NCBI GenBank assembly: GCA_023410575.1
Contig: JAEYPP010000005.1
Location: forward strand, 1 to 64,000
Source: Bacillota bacterium
GTDB lineage: Bacteria; Bacillota; Clostridia; Lachnospirales; Lachnospiraceae
DNA: 64,000 nucleotides
Direction: 5' to 3'
Positions 26,289-36,090 of the stretch are shown here, one piece after another. The notes under the pieces were generated by a model. The model made no database searches. It was given only the letters and a program-made list of their open reading frames with translations, and was not told where the DNA came from. The translations under genes were made by a program, and so were the position numbers. Position 1 is the first letter of the stretch. Each line of letters opens with the position of its first letter.

Positions 26289-27719
26289 TTAATTTGTTGC
26301 TTCCTTATAGGATAAGATATAAGTTCCAGGATTATAAATTGTTACAATAATTACATCTGGCTTCACATACTCAGTATTTAGTAAACCAATGATACTCTTA
26401 CGATTTGGTGTATAATAGAGCGATGTATTCTCAATTTTATATTCACTAGGGATCGTAATTTTCATAGTTAGTGGGAATTCTTCTATAATATCCTCGTTAA
26501 CCGCCTCTACCTCGAATGCAATAAAATTACTTTTTCGTACTGCTCTTGATAACACTCTTGTAACATTAGAGGAAGCTACATCACTACCCTTAAGATCTTC
26601 CTTTTTTACATTCGTTGGAACAGAGATGAAGACTTTCCCTGTATTAGTGCCATTTGTTATCGTAAATTCACAAGAATTACTAAAATCAATTAATTGTTCA
26701 GCCACACCTTGTACAATAAACTCTGCCTTCAAGCCTTTAACTTCAGCTGTTACAACATGATAACCTACATATGTTATACTAGAGCCTAATAAATTGAATT
26801 CCTTGATTACTTCCTTCGTTCCATCATTATAAGTTCCAGTCACTTCAACGTCACTAGGACGTACGGAGTAACCGACACCTATAGAACCCCCTAGGTATTT
26901 TGCACTTAACTCCTTCAACTCTTTATAATCACCCTCAACATTAAAGGATACCGATAATCCTCTATAATGTGCTACAATGGTTTGTGTACCTGTTGAACCA
27001 AGTACTTCTGGTAGCAACGTATAGTTATTGATAGTTTCCGAACTTCCATCTTTATAGGCCGCAGTTATTACTAGATCATCACGGTTCACAGAACTCCCTA
27101 CTGTCACTTTACCCCCAGTATATGTTGCATATAGCGCCGTAATACTTTTTGGTTCTAATCCATATACTGTAACTGGAAATATTTTATTTTGGCATTGAAC
27201 GTATATCGTATTCATTCCGACTGTTTTAATTTCATCCTGTGCAACCTCATATTTAGTTAAGTATCCGCTGGAACCATCATTATAGGTGACATTCACTTTG
27301 ATATCCTTTTTATTAATACTATTTCCTACACTAATTGGTAATCCATTATAGTATACAAAGATAGAATCTATTTTTTTGCCAATTACATAAAAGTTTGCCG
27401 TTTTCCCCTGATAGATTACCATCAAATGATTCGTACCCTCTTGTGACACCTTCGTTGAAACAATCGTATAATCTTTAATCTCTTCACTTTCCCCATTATC
27501 ATAGGTTGCGGTCACTTGTAACTTGCTTTTGTCGATATCCTCTCCAATAAGAACTGCTTCTCCTGTATAGTTAGCACTAATGGATACAATCTTTGCTTCA
27601 TCCGCATAGACATTTGTTGTTGGAATACTTAGTATATCGATAAAAGAAATTAGAAGCATAGCCAATATAAAAAAAGCTATAAGTTTTTTTATGTAATTAC
27701 TCTTTAAATTGCTCTTCAT
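26289..27719 (-). CDS. Secreted protein with four Big_3 Ig-like repeats
   Basis: A 476-residue protein. The start is set at ATG 27719 (MKSNLKSNYIKKLIAFFILA), with AAGAGGAGG upstream. A signal peptide (about 1-42, cleaved near TNVYADEA) is followed by four ~75-residue bacterial Ig-like (Big_3) modules, each with the pattern i.vxYtGg.v.vGxxi...d..Vta.YnDGs.e.i..y. A C-terminal beta domain follows (about 345-476, ending TIYNPGTYILSYKEATN). No sortase signal or membrane anchor is visible. It probably belongs to the cell surface. Confidence 0.85.
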   Translation of the reverse strand: MKSNLKSNYIKKLIAFFILAMLLISFIDILSIPTTNVYADEAKIVSISANYTGEAVLIGEDIDKSKLQVTATYDNGESEEIKDYTIVSTKVSQEGTNHLMVIYQGKTANFYVIGKKIDSIFVYYNGLPISVGNSINKKDIKVNVTYNDGSSGYLTKYEVAQDEIKTVGMNTIYVQCQNKIFPVTVYGLEPKSITALYATYTGGKVTVGSSVNRDDLVITAAYKDGSSETINNYTLLPEVLGSTGTQTIVAHYRGLSVSFNVEGDYKELKELSAKYLGGSIGVGYSVRPSDVEVTGTYNDGTKEVIKEFNLLGSSITYVGYHVVTAEVKGLKAEFIVQGVAEQLIDFSNSCEFTITNGTNTGKVFISVPTNVKKEDLKGSDVASSNVTRVLSRAVRKSNFIAFEVEAVNEDIIEEFPLTMKITIPSEYKIENTSLYYTPNRKSIIGLLNTEYVKPDVIIVTIYNPGTYILSYKEATN

Positions 27720-27820
27720 GTTATCCTCCTCTTTATTCAAACACGGAGTTACTCAATATCTTTATCGGTCAAAGAGTAAAATATCTTTACCCCTATTTAC
27801 TCTAGAAAAGCGTATTGTTA

Positions 27821-27854
27821 AAAAAAGTTCGTATGCAATAATACGAACTTTTTT
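27821..27854 (-). terminator. Terminator of tRNA-Leu(CAG)
   Basis: AAAAAAGTTCGTAT (27821-27834) pairs perfectly with ATACGAACTTTTTT (27841-27854) over a 6-base loop. On the minus strand it lies 5 bases after the tRNA. Confidence 0.85.
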
Positions 27855-27858
27855 ACAT

Positions 27859-27941
27859 GCAGTTGATGGGACTTGAACCCACACTCAGTTGCCTGAACAT
27901 GAACCTGAATCATGCGCGTATGCCAATTCCGCCACAACTGC
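27859..27941 (-). tRNA. tRNA-Leu (anticodon CAG)
   Basis: 83 bases on the minus strand with acceptor stem GCAGTTG/CAACTGC, anticodon stem CATGA/TCATG around the loop TTCAGGT (anticodon CAG), a long class II variable arm (TTCAGGCAACTGA) and T-loop GGTTCAAGTCC. It resembles the AAG tRNA at 26097 in its acceptor and D-arm. Confidence 0.95.
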
Positions 27942-28021
27942 ATTATATTTGTGCGACGTAAATATTATAGCATGGCATTGTTTTTTATTCAAGAGTTTAA
28001 AAAATAACCAGAAATCAAAAA

Positions 28022-28050
28022 TTGCAATAATTGCTATTTTTTGCTATAAT
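28022..28050 (+). promoter_or_regulatory. Promoter of the LuxR-type gene
   Basis: TTGCAA (28022-28027), 17-base spacer, TATAAT (28045-28050). The implied leader is about 90 bases. Confidence 0.65.
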
Positions 28051-28147
28051 ATGGAATATAGATGAGTAACCAAAGATACATTTCAATCAAGAGAGTGTAT
28101 ATTAAAAGTATGTATGCTAATCAAAGCTTAATAGGGGAGGGGTACCA

Positions 28148-29476
28148 ATGGAAGTAAGCAAATTTGTACAAAGTGCAAATACGATAGTTTTTTCTCTTCA
28201 GTTGGAAGATGATGGGTTGCATCTGATTTATTCCAATGAATGTTGTTGCAAACTGATCTGTGCAGAATTTCCATACCAAAGAAATGAACACTTTTCAAAT
28301 TATATCGATACTGAGAACTATAATAAATTACTACATACTTGCGAGAGCCTTGGCTCCAATGAATCATTCCAAGCTACGATAGAATATACTTACAAAGATG
28401 TGACTCTTTTACTAAAGTTAAATCTCTTTTCAATTGACTTTCATAATTTAAAATTATTTTTCGTAATTGGTACAGATATGAAAGATGAAAATGTTGAAAG
28501 AAGATATGTTAACGAACTAGATGCAAGAAAAGAACTAATCGATGCAACGATTGAATGTATTTTTACAATTCAGGTAATCGACAACGACAGCATTATATTA
28601 CTGGACTATAATAAATATTTCTTAAGTCATTTTATATTTCCAGAATATAAACCTAAGACGAAAGATTTACGAGAGCTCTTTCCACCATATGTTGTTTCTT
28701 TTTTACGCTCAAACTGTGTTCTAGCACTCGAAAAAAATACTGCAATCTGTAAAAATCTCAAATACCAATGTACTACTGATGACTTAATCTACCCATTATT
28801 ACCTAAGAATAAAAATTTTCATATTCAAGCTTCTTTCATACCTTTTAGACATTCAGAATTCCATACAATTATTTGTTGCTTTACAGGTATTGATAGTTAC
28901 GTCAAAATTGAATATGATACACAAAATTTAGTAGAAGAATATAATGCATTATTTGGTGGAACGATAAATGCTGCTGCAATCTTTAATTGCGAAACTTCTG
29001 CTCATCCAAAGCTAGAAAAAATCAATGCAAAGATGTTAGAGTTGATTGTTCGAACTTCAATTTTACAGGATCCATATTTTTATGAATCGGAAATATTTAA
29101 TAAGATGCTAACTACTTGTCAAACAGTAGAGGACCTAATAACTATCCATAATAAACATTCAACCTTTCATTACAAAATAATTCTAATTCCAGTTATACGT
29201 GCTAATGTTGTTAAAAAAGCTATTGCTGTCATTGTCGATACTACAAGGCAGGTAAATAAAAAAGTGAAGGATGCGATTCATTTAACACCGCGTGAGAGCG
29301 AAATAATTAATTATGTTTTGTTGGGAGAAAAAAATGAGTATATTGCCCAGAAACTGAATGTCAGTACTGGGACGGTAAAGCGAACCCTATCGAATGCATA
29401 TAATAAGTTAGGAATTTCCTCTCGAGTTGAGCTCATAAACTATTTTCATTCATTAGATTTTAGTAAATTTGACTAA
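28148..29476 (+). CDS. LuxR-type transcriptional regulator with PAS-like N-terminus
   Basis: A 442-residue protein. The last ~65 residues are a clear LuxR/GerE helix-turn-helix (LTPRESEIINYVLLGEKNEY, then IAQKLNVSTGTVKRTLSNAY). The N-terminal ~115 residues (VFSLQLEDDGLHLIYSNECC to FFVIGTDMKDENVERRYVNE) and a second region (about 125-260) have PAS-like order but weak sequence support. No receiver or transmembrane part is present, so it is a one-component regulator with an unknown signal. GGGGAGGGG precedes the ATG. Confidence 0.8.
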   Translation: MEVSKFVQSANTIVFSLQLEDDGLHLIYSNECCCKLICAEFPYQRNEHFSNYIDTENYNKLLHTCESLGSNESFQATIEYTYKDVTLLLKLNLFSIDFHNLKLFFVIGTDMKDENVERRYVNELDARKELIDATIECIFTIQVIDNDSIILLDYNKYFLSHFIFPEYKPKTKDLRELFPPYVVSFLRSNCVLALEKNTAICKNLKYQCTTDDLIYPLLPKNKNFHIQASFIPFRHSEFHTIICCFTGIDSYVKIEYDTQNLVEEYNALFGGTINAAAIFNCETSAHPKLEKINAKMLELIVRTSILQDPYFYESEIFNKMLTTCQTVEDLITIHNKHSTFHYKIILIPVIRANVVKKAIAVIVDTTRQVNKKVKDAIHLTPRESEIINYVLLGEKNEYIAQKLNVSTGTVKRTLSNAYNKLGISSRVELINYFHSLDFSKFD

Positions 29477-29577
29477 TTTTTTTTAAAAAAATCAACTAAA
29501 GTTGTATTTTTATTCCATACCACTGCTGTTATAATTGGTTTTGTTTAGTTAACAATAATGGTAAGGGAGAAAATATT

Positions 29578-29886
29578 ATGTCAATACAATTTACAAGTAA
29601 ACGACAATGGACTGTATCAGATCATCCGTTCCTTATAGAATATGAGATGGTATATTCCATAAATCCAGCGTTTGTAGATTTCGAATTGTGGGAGTACGGA
29701 ATCCGTTGTAAATTATTTGATGAGGCACATTCTTTATTATCTGAAGCAGAGGTCATACATATCTCACCAAATGAATCATTTGTCTCATCGTTAGTAGATA
29801 CGATGTGCAAATATAAGGTATTTCCTATTCATATTCTTGATGTAGTTTATGATGAGCTAGCGAAAGATTTGGAATACAGTTATTAG
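29578..29886 (+). CDS. Small conserved-looking protein of unknown function
   Basis: A 102-residue protein. Residues 20-60 give an alternating strand pattern (YGIRCKLFDEAHSLLSEAEV) and the end is helical with a VFPIHILDVVYDELA motif. The style resembles small DUF6514-type clostridial proteins, but that is a guess. Good ribosome site AAGGGAG. It follows the LuxR-type gene by ~100 bases and may be its target or an independent unit. Confidence 0.7.
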   Translation: MSIQFTSKRQWTVSDHPFLIEYEMVYSINPAFVDFELWEYGIRCKLFDEAHSLLSEAEVIHISPNESFVSSLVDTMCKYKVFPIHILDVVYDELAKDLEYSY

Positions 29887-29907
29887 TGTCAAATCATTAT
29901 TTGTAAC

Positions 29908-29958
29908 TAAAATGCTCCTATATCAATTTAAATAATTAAATTGATATAAGAGCATTTT
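29908..29958. terminator. Bidirectional terminator
   Basis: A 23-bp near-perfect stem (AAAATGCTC-C-TATATC... against its complement, one mismatch) with a 4-base loop and A/T runs on both sides. It separates the small plus-strand gene from dtd. Confidence 0.85.
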
Positions 29959-30402
29959 TTAACTCAGATTTTCTAAAACAATGGTAAAAGGTCCATCATT
30001 GACAATGCTTACTTGCATATCCGCACCAAATTCACCTGTTTCAACTTTGGGTACGATTTCTCTCGCTTTTAAAATCATATATTCATAAATTTCACGTGCA
30101 TGATTTGGTGTACCTGCATTGATGAAGCTTGGTCGATTTCCCTTTTTACAATCTGCATACAACGTAAACTGGGACACCAACAATAATTCACCAGAAACAT
30201 CGCTCAAGGATAGATTGGTTTTTCCATTCTCATCCTCAAATATTCTTAAGTTGATAAGCTTCTTAAGATAAATATCGGCTATATCAGTTGTATCTTCATC
30301 CGAAACACCGATAAATACAAGCAGCCCTTTTTTTATACTACCAATGGTTTGACTAGATACAGTAACACTTGCATTAGTTACCCTTTGAATTACAAGTTTC
30401 AA
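29959..30402 (-). CDS. dtd: D-aminoacyl-tRNA deacylase
   Basis: A 147-residue protein of standard DTD length. It has the chiral-proofreading motifs SQFTLYADCKKGNRPSF and the C-terminal NDGPFTIVLEN (usually GPVT). It hydrolyses D-amino acids, and mischarged glycine, from tRNA. It lies 24 bases downstream of deoB on the same strand and is probably cotranscribed. Confidence 0.95.
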   Translation of the reverse strand: MKLVIQRVTNASVTVSSQTIGSIKKGLLVFIGVSDEDTTDIADIYLKKLINLRIFEDENGKTNLSLSDVSGELLLVSQFTLYADCKKGNRPSFINAGTPNHAREIYEYMILKAREIVPKVETGEFGADMQVSIVNDGPFTIVLENLS

Positions 30403-30426
30403 TGGTTATCCCCCTTAGTCTTCATA

Positions 30427-31596
30427 TTACTTCATAATCTCTGGTAATAGGCTCTCTCCTGCTATTTCTTTCTTAATTCCAAAATAGTCAACGATTGTTG
30501 CTCCAATAGTTGCAAATGACTGTTTTGTATGAAGATTATTATTTGCTTTTATCTGTTTTCCATAGATAATAAGTGGAGTATACTCTCTCGAGTGGTCTGT
30601 TGATGGTGTACTTGGGTCGCACCCATGGTCAGCCGTAATTATTAAAATATCTTCTTCCTGAAGTCCTTCGATAATTCGAGGAAGCTGCTCATCAAAGTAG
30701 GTTAATGCTTTTGCATAACCATCGATATCATTACGATGTCCATACACCATATCAAAATCTACAAGATTAATAAAACATAAACCTTCAAATTCAGTCTTGG
30801 TATACTTTATTGTTTCTTCAATGCCAGCTATATTATCTTTTGTTCGGACCATAGAAGTAATACCACTACCTGCAAAAATATCATTAATCTTACCAACTGC
30901 AATTACATCATAACCTTGATCCTTTAACTGACTCAGCATCGTTGTCTTTGGTGGTACTAAAGAATAATCATGACGATTTGGGGTTCTCTTAAATTCTGGG
31001 AATGTACCTATAAATGGTCGAGCAATTACTCTACCCACTCCGAATTCTCCTTTACAAACTTCACGAGCAATCTCACAATAATGATATAACTCCTCTAGTG
31101 GAACTACGTCCTCATGTGCGGCAATCTGAAATACACTATCAGCAGAAGTATAGACGATTAATGCACCTGTTTCAACATGTTCTTTTCCATAGTCTTTAAT
31201 AACCTCTGTCCCCGAATATGGTTGATTACATATTACTTTGCGTCCAGTTTTAGCTTCAAACTCATCAAGAAGCTCCTTAGGAAAACCATTAGGGAATGTT
31301 GGCAAAGGCTTTTCTGATACGATACCAGAAATTTCCCAGTGACCGATTGTCGTATCTTTTCCTTTGGAAGACTCCGCTAATCGAAGAAATGTTGCCTGAG
31401 GATTAACCTTACTATCTGACATATCAGTCAAACCATCAATATGGAATAAACCTAAGCGCTCCATATTTGGCATAGAAAAATACTTGCTCGTAGCTGCCGC
31501 CTTTAGTGTATTACTTCCCTCATCACCATATTCTCTTGCATCTGGCATTTCTCCAATTCCTACACTGTCTAGTACAATTAAAAATACTCGTTTCAT
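30427..31596 (-). CDS. deoB: Phosphopentomutase
   Basis: A 389-residue member of the alkaline-phosphatase superfamily. The N-terminal metal site is LIVLDSVGIGEMPDA, the phosphoacceptor Thr lies in SSKGKDTTIGHWEI, and the C-terminal metal site is ITADHGCDPSTPSTDHSREY. It interconverts ribose/deoxyribose 1- and 5-phosphate in nucleoside use. No other deo gene is adjacent; dtd follows. Confidence 0.96.
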   Translation of the reverse strand: MKRVFLIVLDSVGIGEMPDAREYGDEGSNTLKAAATSKYFSMPNMERLGLFHIDGLTDMSDSKVNPQATFLRLAESSKGKDTTIGHWEISGIVSEKPLPTFPNGFPKELLDEFEAKTGRKVICNQPYSGTEVIKDYGKEHVETGALIVYTSADSVFQIAAHEDVVPLEELYHYCEIAREVCKGEFGVGRVIARPFIGTFPEFKRTPNRHDYSLVPPKTTMLSQLKDQGYDVIAVGKINDIFAGSGITSMVRTKDNIAGIEETIKYTKTEFEGLCFINLVDFDMVYGHRNDIDGYAKALTYFDEQLPRIIEGLQEEDILIITADHGCDPSTPSTDHSREYTPLIIYGKQIKANNNLHTKQSFATIGATIVDYFGIKKEIAGESLLPEIMK

Positions 31597-31651
31597 TCAA
31601 CTTACCTCCGTAATATAATCCTAAAGAGAATCCTATCTTTTTAAAATTCTA

Positions 31652-31680
31652 TTGTTGTCTCGTTTTGAATGTGATATAAT
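31652..31680 (+). promoter_or_regulatory. Promoter of the PAP2 phosphatase gene
   Basis: TTGTTG (31652-31657), 17-base spacer, TATAAT (31675-31680), within the gap divergent from deoB. Confidence 0.6.
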
Positions 31681-31752
31681 CACATCGATTTGTGCTATTG
31701 TTACTTAATTAGAAAGCCTTATTTAAAGTCAAAGAAGAAAGGTTGTGGCTAT

Positions 31753-32427
31753 TTGAAATCATTAGTTAAAAAGTATAGACATGCTTGGGTATTGTTGTAT
31801 TTCTTTCTATATGCCCCTTGGTTTACTTTTCTAGAAAAAACAATTACAAATAACTACCATGATGTGCGTATCAATCTTGATAACTATATCCCATTCAATG
31901 AATGGTTTGTGATTCCCTATTATATCTGGTTTGCTTTTATCTTCTTAACAATCCTTTATCTATTTTTAAAGGATACGAAAGAATTCTATAGAAGTACGGC
32001 TTTCCTTTTTATTGGAATGACAATATGTTTAATTATCTATTCCATTTGGCCAAATGGTCAAAATCTCCGCCCAGATTTAGATGCACTTGGTCGCAATAAT
32101 ATCTTTATTGATATTATCAGAAAACTATATCTAAGTGATACGAATACAAATGTTTGTCCAAGTATCCATGTATTTAATTCCATTGGTGCTTGTATTGCTA
32201 TTTTTCATACCGAACATTTAAAAAATAAAAAGTGGATTAAAATATCAACCTTTATTTTGACGATACTGATATGTTTATCTACGGTGTTCTTAAAACAACA
32301 TTCTATCGTTGATGGAATTTGTGCTTGTGCTCTTGCATGTGTAATGTACTTAATCGTATATGTTCCTGATTATGAAAAGATAACAATTAAACGAAGAGAA
32401 CGAATTAAATCAACAACACAAATTTAA
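31753..32427 (+). CDS. PAP2-family membrane phosphatase
   Basis: A 224-residue protein. I use TTG 31753 (LKSLVKKYRHAWVLLYFFLY), ten bases after AGAAAGG; the frame is open up to 31690 but has no better start. About five or six membrane spans are present. The phosphatase motifs are reduced but visible: CPSIHVFNSIGA (P-S-x-H) and LKQHSIVDGICA (H-x3-D). The first K-x6-R-P motif is unclear, as is common in this clostridial subgroup. Likely a lipid phosphate phosphatase. Confidence 0.8.
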   Translation: MKSLVKKYRHAWVLLYFFLYAPWFTFLEKTITNNYHDVRINLDNYIPFNEWFVIPYYIWFAFIFLTILYLFLKDTKEFYRSTAFLFIGMTICLIIYSIWPNGQNLRPDLDALGRNNIFIDIIRKLYLSDTNTNVCPSIHVFNSIGACIAIFHTEHLKNKKWIKISTFILTILICLSTVFLKQHSIVDGICACALACVMYLIVYVPDYEKITIKRRERIKSTTQI

Positions 32428-32480
32428 AGATAATTAATACAAACTATCCCAATTTATGAAAGCGATTTAAGAACGAAGTC

Positions 32481-32526
32481 GGGACGATAAAAAGCGAGTT
32501 GCATAAGCTTTTGTATCGTCCCCCTT
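32481..32526. terminator. Terminator between PAP2 and glycosyltransferase genes
   Basis: GGGACGAT (32481-32488) pairs with ATCGTCCC (32515-32522), with an inner AAAAGC/GCTTTT pair, followed by TTTT. It serves at least the plus-strand gene. Confidence 0.75.
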
Positions 32527-32529
32527 TTA

Positions 32530-33546
32530 TTAACCAAATTTAAAAATCTTTTTAGAAATATTATAACCAGCCTTTACGATAGTATGTCCAGCTTTTGTAT
32601 TTAGCTGCATGCTCTTACTCAAGATACTTGAGCCTACAAGCTTGCTAAACTCAGGATTGGTCTTCTCTAGATAATCCCAAAGTTCATCTCGCTTTTGTAA
32701 ACTCTTCGCACTACCCTCTTTAATTAGATAAACTGAAGAAACTGTCATCATAATACCCATATATTTTACAAGGTACCTACGTAACTTCTTATTTTTTATT
32801 TTTATTACATTACAGCAATTAATCATATGCTTTGTTACACGAATCTGCTGATCAATCCTCTTAATCATATTTTCTTCCGTTACAGACTGATCATCTCGGC
32901 CAATAAAATAGCGATATAAATCTACATTCATATAATACATATACTTTACCTGGTTCAGTGGCTGATAAACAAAGATGTTATCAACATAAAATGTATGCTT
33001 TGGCAATTCCAACTTACAATCACGAAGTAACTGGGTACGATAAATGACAGAATGCATTAGAATATATTTACCCTGCCTAAAATTGCCTACTTCCTCCCAA
33101 GTAAATATTTTTCCTTGTGGTAGTACACCAACATAATCGATTACCTTCTGACTATTTTCACTAACTTTTTCATACACATAATTTGCGATAAACATATCTA
33201 AAGGCTGACCCTCATCGACAATTTCACGTAGAACCTTTAATACTTTCTTAAAAGCCTTTTCATCAAACCAATCATCACTATCTAACACCTTGTAGTACAG
33301 ACCAGTAGCTACTCTAAGTCCAGCATTTACTGCTTCTCCATGACCTCCATTTTCCTGGTGAATTACCTTCACAATTGTTGGATACTGCTTTGCATACTCA
33401 TCTGCAATTCTGGCCGTATCATCCTTGGAACCATCATTTACTATTATTATCTCTATTTCCTCACCTGCAATTAGCAAAGAGTCTACTGCCTTTTTCATAT
33501 ATGCTGCTGAATTATAACATGGCACTGCTGCTGAAATAAGTTTCAT
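32530..33546 (-). CDS. Family 2 glycosyltransferase
   Basis: A 338-residue GT-A enzyme. The nucleotide-sugar domain begins at once (SAAVPCYNSAAYMKKAVDSL), with IIIVNDGSKDDT, HQENGGHGEAVNAG and the metal-binding KVLDSDDWFD. The C-terminal ~130 residues are helical. It probably transfers a sugar to a cell-envelope glycan. Last of a tight three-gene operon (12-base gap) with the surface protein and methyltransferase genes. Confidence 0.9.
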   Translation of the reverse strand: MKLISAAVPCYNSAAYMKKAVDSLLIAGEEIEIIIVNDGSKDDTARIADEYAKQYPTIVKVIHQENGGHGEAVNAGLRVATGLYYKVLDSDDWFDEKAFKKVLKVLREIVDEGQPLDMFIANYVYEKVSENSQKVIDYVGVLPQGKIFTWEEVGNFRQGKYILMHSVIYRTQLLRDCKLELPKHTFYVDNIFVYQPLNQVKYMYYMNVDLYRYFIGRDDQSVTEENMIKRIDQQIRVTKHMINCCNVIKIKNKKLRRYLVKYMGIMMTVSSVYLIKEGSAKSLQKRDELWDYLEKTNPEFSKLVGSSILSKSMQLNTKAGHTIVKAGYNISKKIFKFG

Positions 33547-33557
33547 ACTTTATCCTC

Positions 33558-36089
33558 CTACTCTATATACGTAATAAATATATTACCTGCTTCTTCAAAC
33601 ATTGTGCTTGCTTCTTTCAAGTTAAGTTTTCTCTCCGTTGCACCAACAGGATCTATTACTGTGATAGTGGTACTATCATAACCTGTAATCAGAACTGCTT
33701 CTCCGGATTTCTTAAAGGCAATCACAGGCTTACTCTTATAAATAAAATATAGTGCTTGCTCTAAAGAAATATTTTCTGCTTTGACTGGTACTGCATTCAT
33801 CTCATTACTCAGATATTGAACAACCGGCATCTCACTTCTATTATAATCTGTAAGTGGTGTAGAATTTCGATATCCCAATAACATCCTGATACAAGCTTGC
33901 AGACTAGTTCTTCCTTCCGTTTTACTAACCACACTTATTCCGGTAATCTGACTCTTCGTTGTTCTCACACCACGTTCCCAAACTACCTGACCATTACTGC
34001 TAAGAACTACTCCAGAATGCTCATCTGCAGCACGAATAGCAGTTCCGATATCACTAGTCACTGCCTCGATATTACCAAATGCATAAGCAATAAATCGATT
34101 ATTGTTAGTTTCTGCTTGATTAATACGAACTGTTGTATCCTCATTAATAATCGTATTTTGCGTACCAAGTAATTCCGGATAATCTCCTATCCCTGTTGCT
34201 AAATTCATCGTAATGTAATATTCCGTCAACATCATATCCGTAATACGTTTTGTTACTTGAATTCTAGATTCCTCCACAGTAGCAGTATTCAAAATAAAAT
34301 CAGAATCTACCATTTCATAGCCTAATGTAGAATCTTGATTCTTAATGAGTCTTTTTAATTCTATCACATTATCATTAACTTTTGCATCTATAATGTAAAA
34401 ATCCTCTTTGCTATATTTCTTCTGAATTTCATTATTACTATTAGCGATATAAACCTCTTGCATAGGGTATAAAATCGAACCATCCATACTAATGATATTA
34501 TCCTTCTTCTCGGCTATTCCATAGATAATATTCTCATCGATAAGACCTAATAGACGAAGTGGCTTTCCTTGAACAACAATTTCTCTTTTTTCACCGCTTT
34601 CTAAATAGATAATCTGTATTGAGCTTGCTGTTACGTTATCATAAACTTCCTGATAGGCAATAAATTTGCCCTCTCTAGAAAAAACGATGGACTTTTTAGT
34701 TACCCCACGAGCTAATTCTTTTAATGATTTAGCAGTCAAATTATAAGAATATATCGTATCGAAGATATGAAGATAGAATACTTTATAATCGTTGCTGTAA
34801 CAAAAAGAACCTATTTCTTCCTTTAGCAAACCATAGGTCGTGTTAATTGGTATATAAATCAGCTCTTTGACACGCTGCATTACTCTGTCATAACGGTATA
34901 AGACAATTCCGACACGTCCTTCATATTCCCCTCGATTCATATACCCATAAACAATGAAATCAAGATTACCTTCTTCATCCATCCTTAAAATACGAATGTC
35001 GTGATTGTCAAATGTATCTCGAATAAAGTCTGTTTTTCCTTGATAGAAGGAAAACACCTCAGTCATCTTGTTTTCAGCTACACTATAAGACCATAGTACA
35101 CGTTCACGAACGAATGCTATTGTAGTTTTATCTGAATTCGTCACCAAATCAATATCAGGTTTATTCGTTACACCAATCTTCAATTCACCCTTAGCTAAGC
35201 TTGTAAGCCCAACATCAAATACAGATTCCATCCGACGGTTATAATCATATAAATAACTTCGGCTTGATGTATACATAAACCGATAGTTTTCCGTAACCTG
35301 ATAGTATTCCAATCCAGATATTGTTTGAACTGTAATCATAAATTTCAATGTAATACTTGCAGTCGACTCACCAATTTCTGAGATCGTTGGCACCTGACGA
35401 AAGATTTCCTTGGGACTCAAATCACCATAAGTCACGGTATTATAATCATTTTTAATTGTTACTTTTGCAAAACTAGACGCAGAGTCATAAGGCTTCTCCA
35501 GATACTTACCTATAACTCCTTCGGTATCCTTTGAAAATGTTGCTGTATGAAATTCCTCCACAAATGCTAGCTTTTCAGGCAAATAGTAAGAATCCATTAC
35601 CTTAACTCGCGTATAGAAATAAATTCGCTTACTGCTATCTGTGATCAACGTAATTCGAAGCACATACTCTCGGTTCTTTGTTAAACTCTCCTTAATTTTA
35701 ATTCTTGCCACCTTATATTCAGGCTGAGTATCAAGTGCATTAATCGCACCTTCTTCTATTGTTTTACCGTCAGTAACATCAATTACCTCGTACTTTACCT
35801 TCTTTACAGTGCTCTCATTTTCTGTAATCACAACGGAAAAAGCTTGTTCTACAGATAGTGGAGTAATTGATTCTCTTACTGTTAGTACATCAAGGCTCGA
35901 ACAATATCCATGTAAAAGATTAATCTCTTGACCATCAACAAACAAGGAGACGTATGGTAAAGTTGCCTCTCCCATCTCCATTGATTCCTCATCTATACTA
36001 AAGACTTTTTCCGTCATATTAGTTCCAAAGTAATATAAAGAACCAATAAATATTGCTATTAATATTAGTATTCGATATACTAGTTTCAT
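33558..36089 (-). CDS. Membrane-anchored surface protein with degenerate C39-like domain
   Basis: An 843-residue protein. One N-terminal membrane segment (YRILILIAIFIGSLYYFGTN) anchors a long, mostly beta extracellular part: a propeller-like stretch (about 300-560) of repeated short strands, and a C-terminal ~115-residue domain with a C39 peptidase fold. At the expected catalytic Cys (CGxTSL) the sequence reads EGRTSLQACIRMLLGY, and at the expected His (HAVxITGY) it reads EAVLITGYD. The domain therefore lacks both catalytic residues and probably binds rather than cuts. It lies between methyltransferase and glycosyltransferase genes, starting 1 base after the former stops. Confidence 0.75.
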   Translation of the reverse strand: MKLVYRILILIAIFIGSLYYFGTNMTEKVFSIDEESMEMGEATLPYVSLFVDGQEINLLHGYCSSLDVLTVRESITPLSVEQAFSVVITENESTVKKVKYEVIDVTDGKTIEEGAINALDTQPEYKVARIKIKESLTKNREYVLRITLITDSSKRIYFYTRVKVMDSYYLPEKLAFVEEFHTATFSKDTEGVIGKYLEKPYDSASSFAKVTIKNDYNTVTYGDLSPKEIFRQVPTISEIGESTASITLKFMITVQTISGLEYYQVTENYRFMYTSSRSYLYDYNRRMESVFDVGLTSLAKGELKIGVTNKPDIDLVTNSDKTTIAFVRERVLWSYSVAENKMTEVFSFYQGKTDFIRDTFDNHDIRILRMDEEGNLDFIVYGYMNRGEYEGRVGIVLYRYDRVMQRVKELIYIPINTTYGLLKEEIGSFCYSNDYKVFYLHIFDTIYSYNLTAKSLKELARGVTKKSIVFSREGKFIAYQEVYDNVTASSIQIIYLESGEKREIVVQGKPLRLLGLIDENIIYGIAEKKDNIISMDGSILYPMQEVYIANSNNEIQKKYSKEDFYIIDAKVNDNVIELKRLIKNQDSTLGYEMVDSDFILNTATVEESRIQVTKRITDMMLTEYYITMNLATGIGDYPELLGTQNTIINEDTTVRINQAETNNNRFIAYAFGNIEAVTSDIGTAIRAADEHSGVVLSSNGQVVWERGVRTTKSQITGISVVSKTEGRTSLQACIRMLLGYRNSTPLTDYNRSEMPVVQYLSNEMNAVPVKAENISLEQALYFIYKSKPVIAFKKSGEAVLITGYDSTTITVIDPVGATERKLNLKEASTMFEEAGNIFITYIE

Positions 36090-36090
36090 T

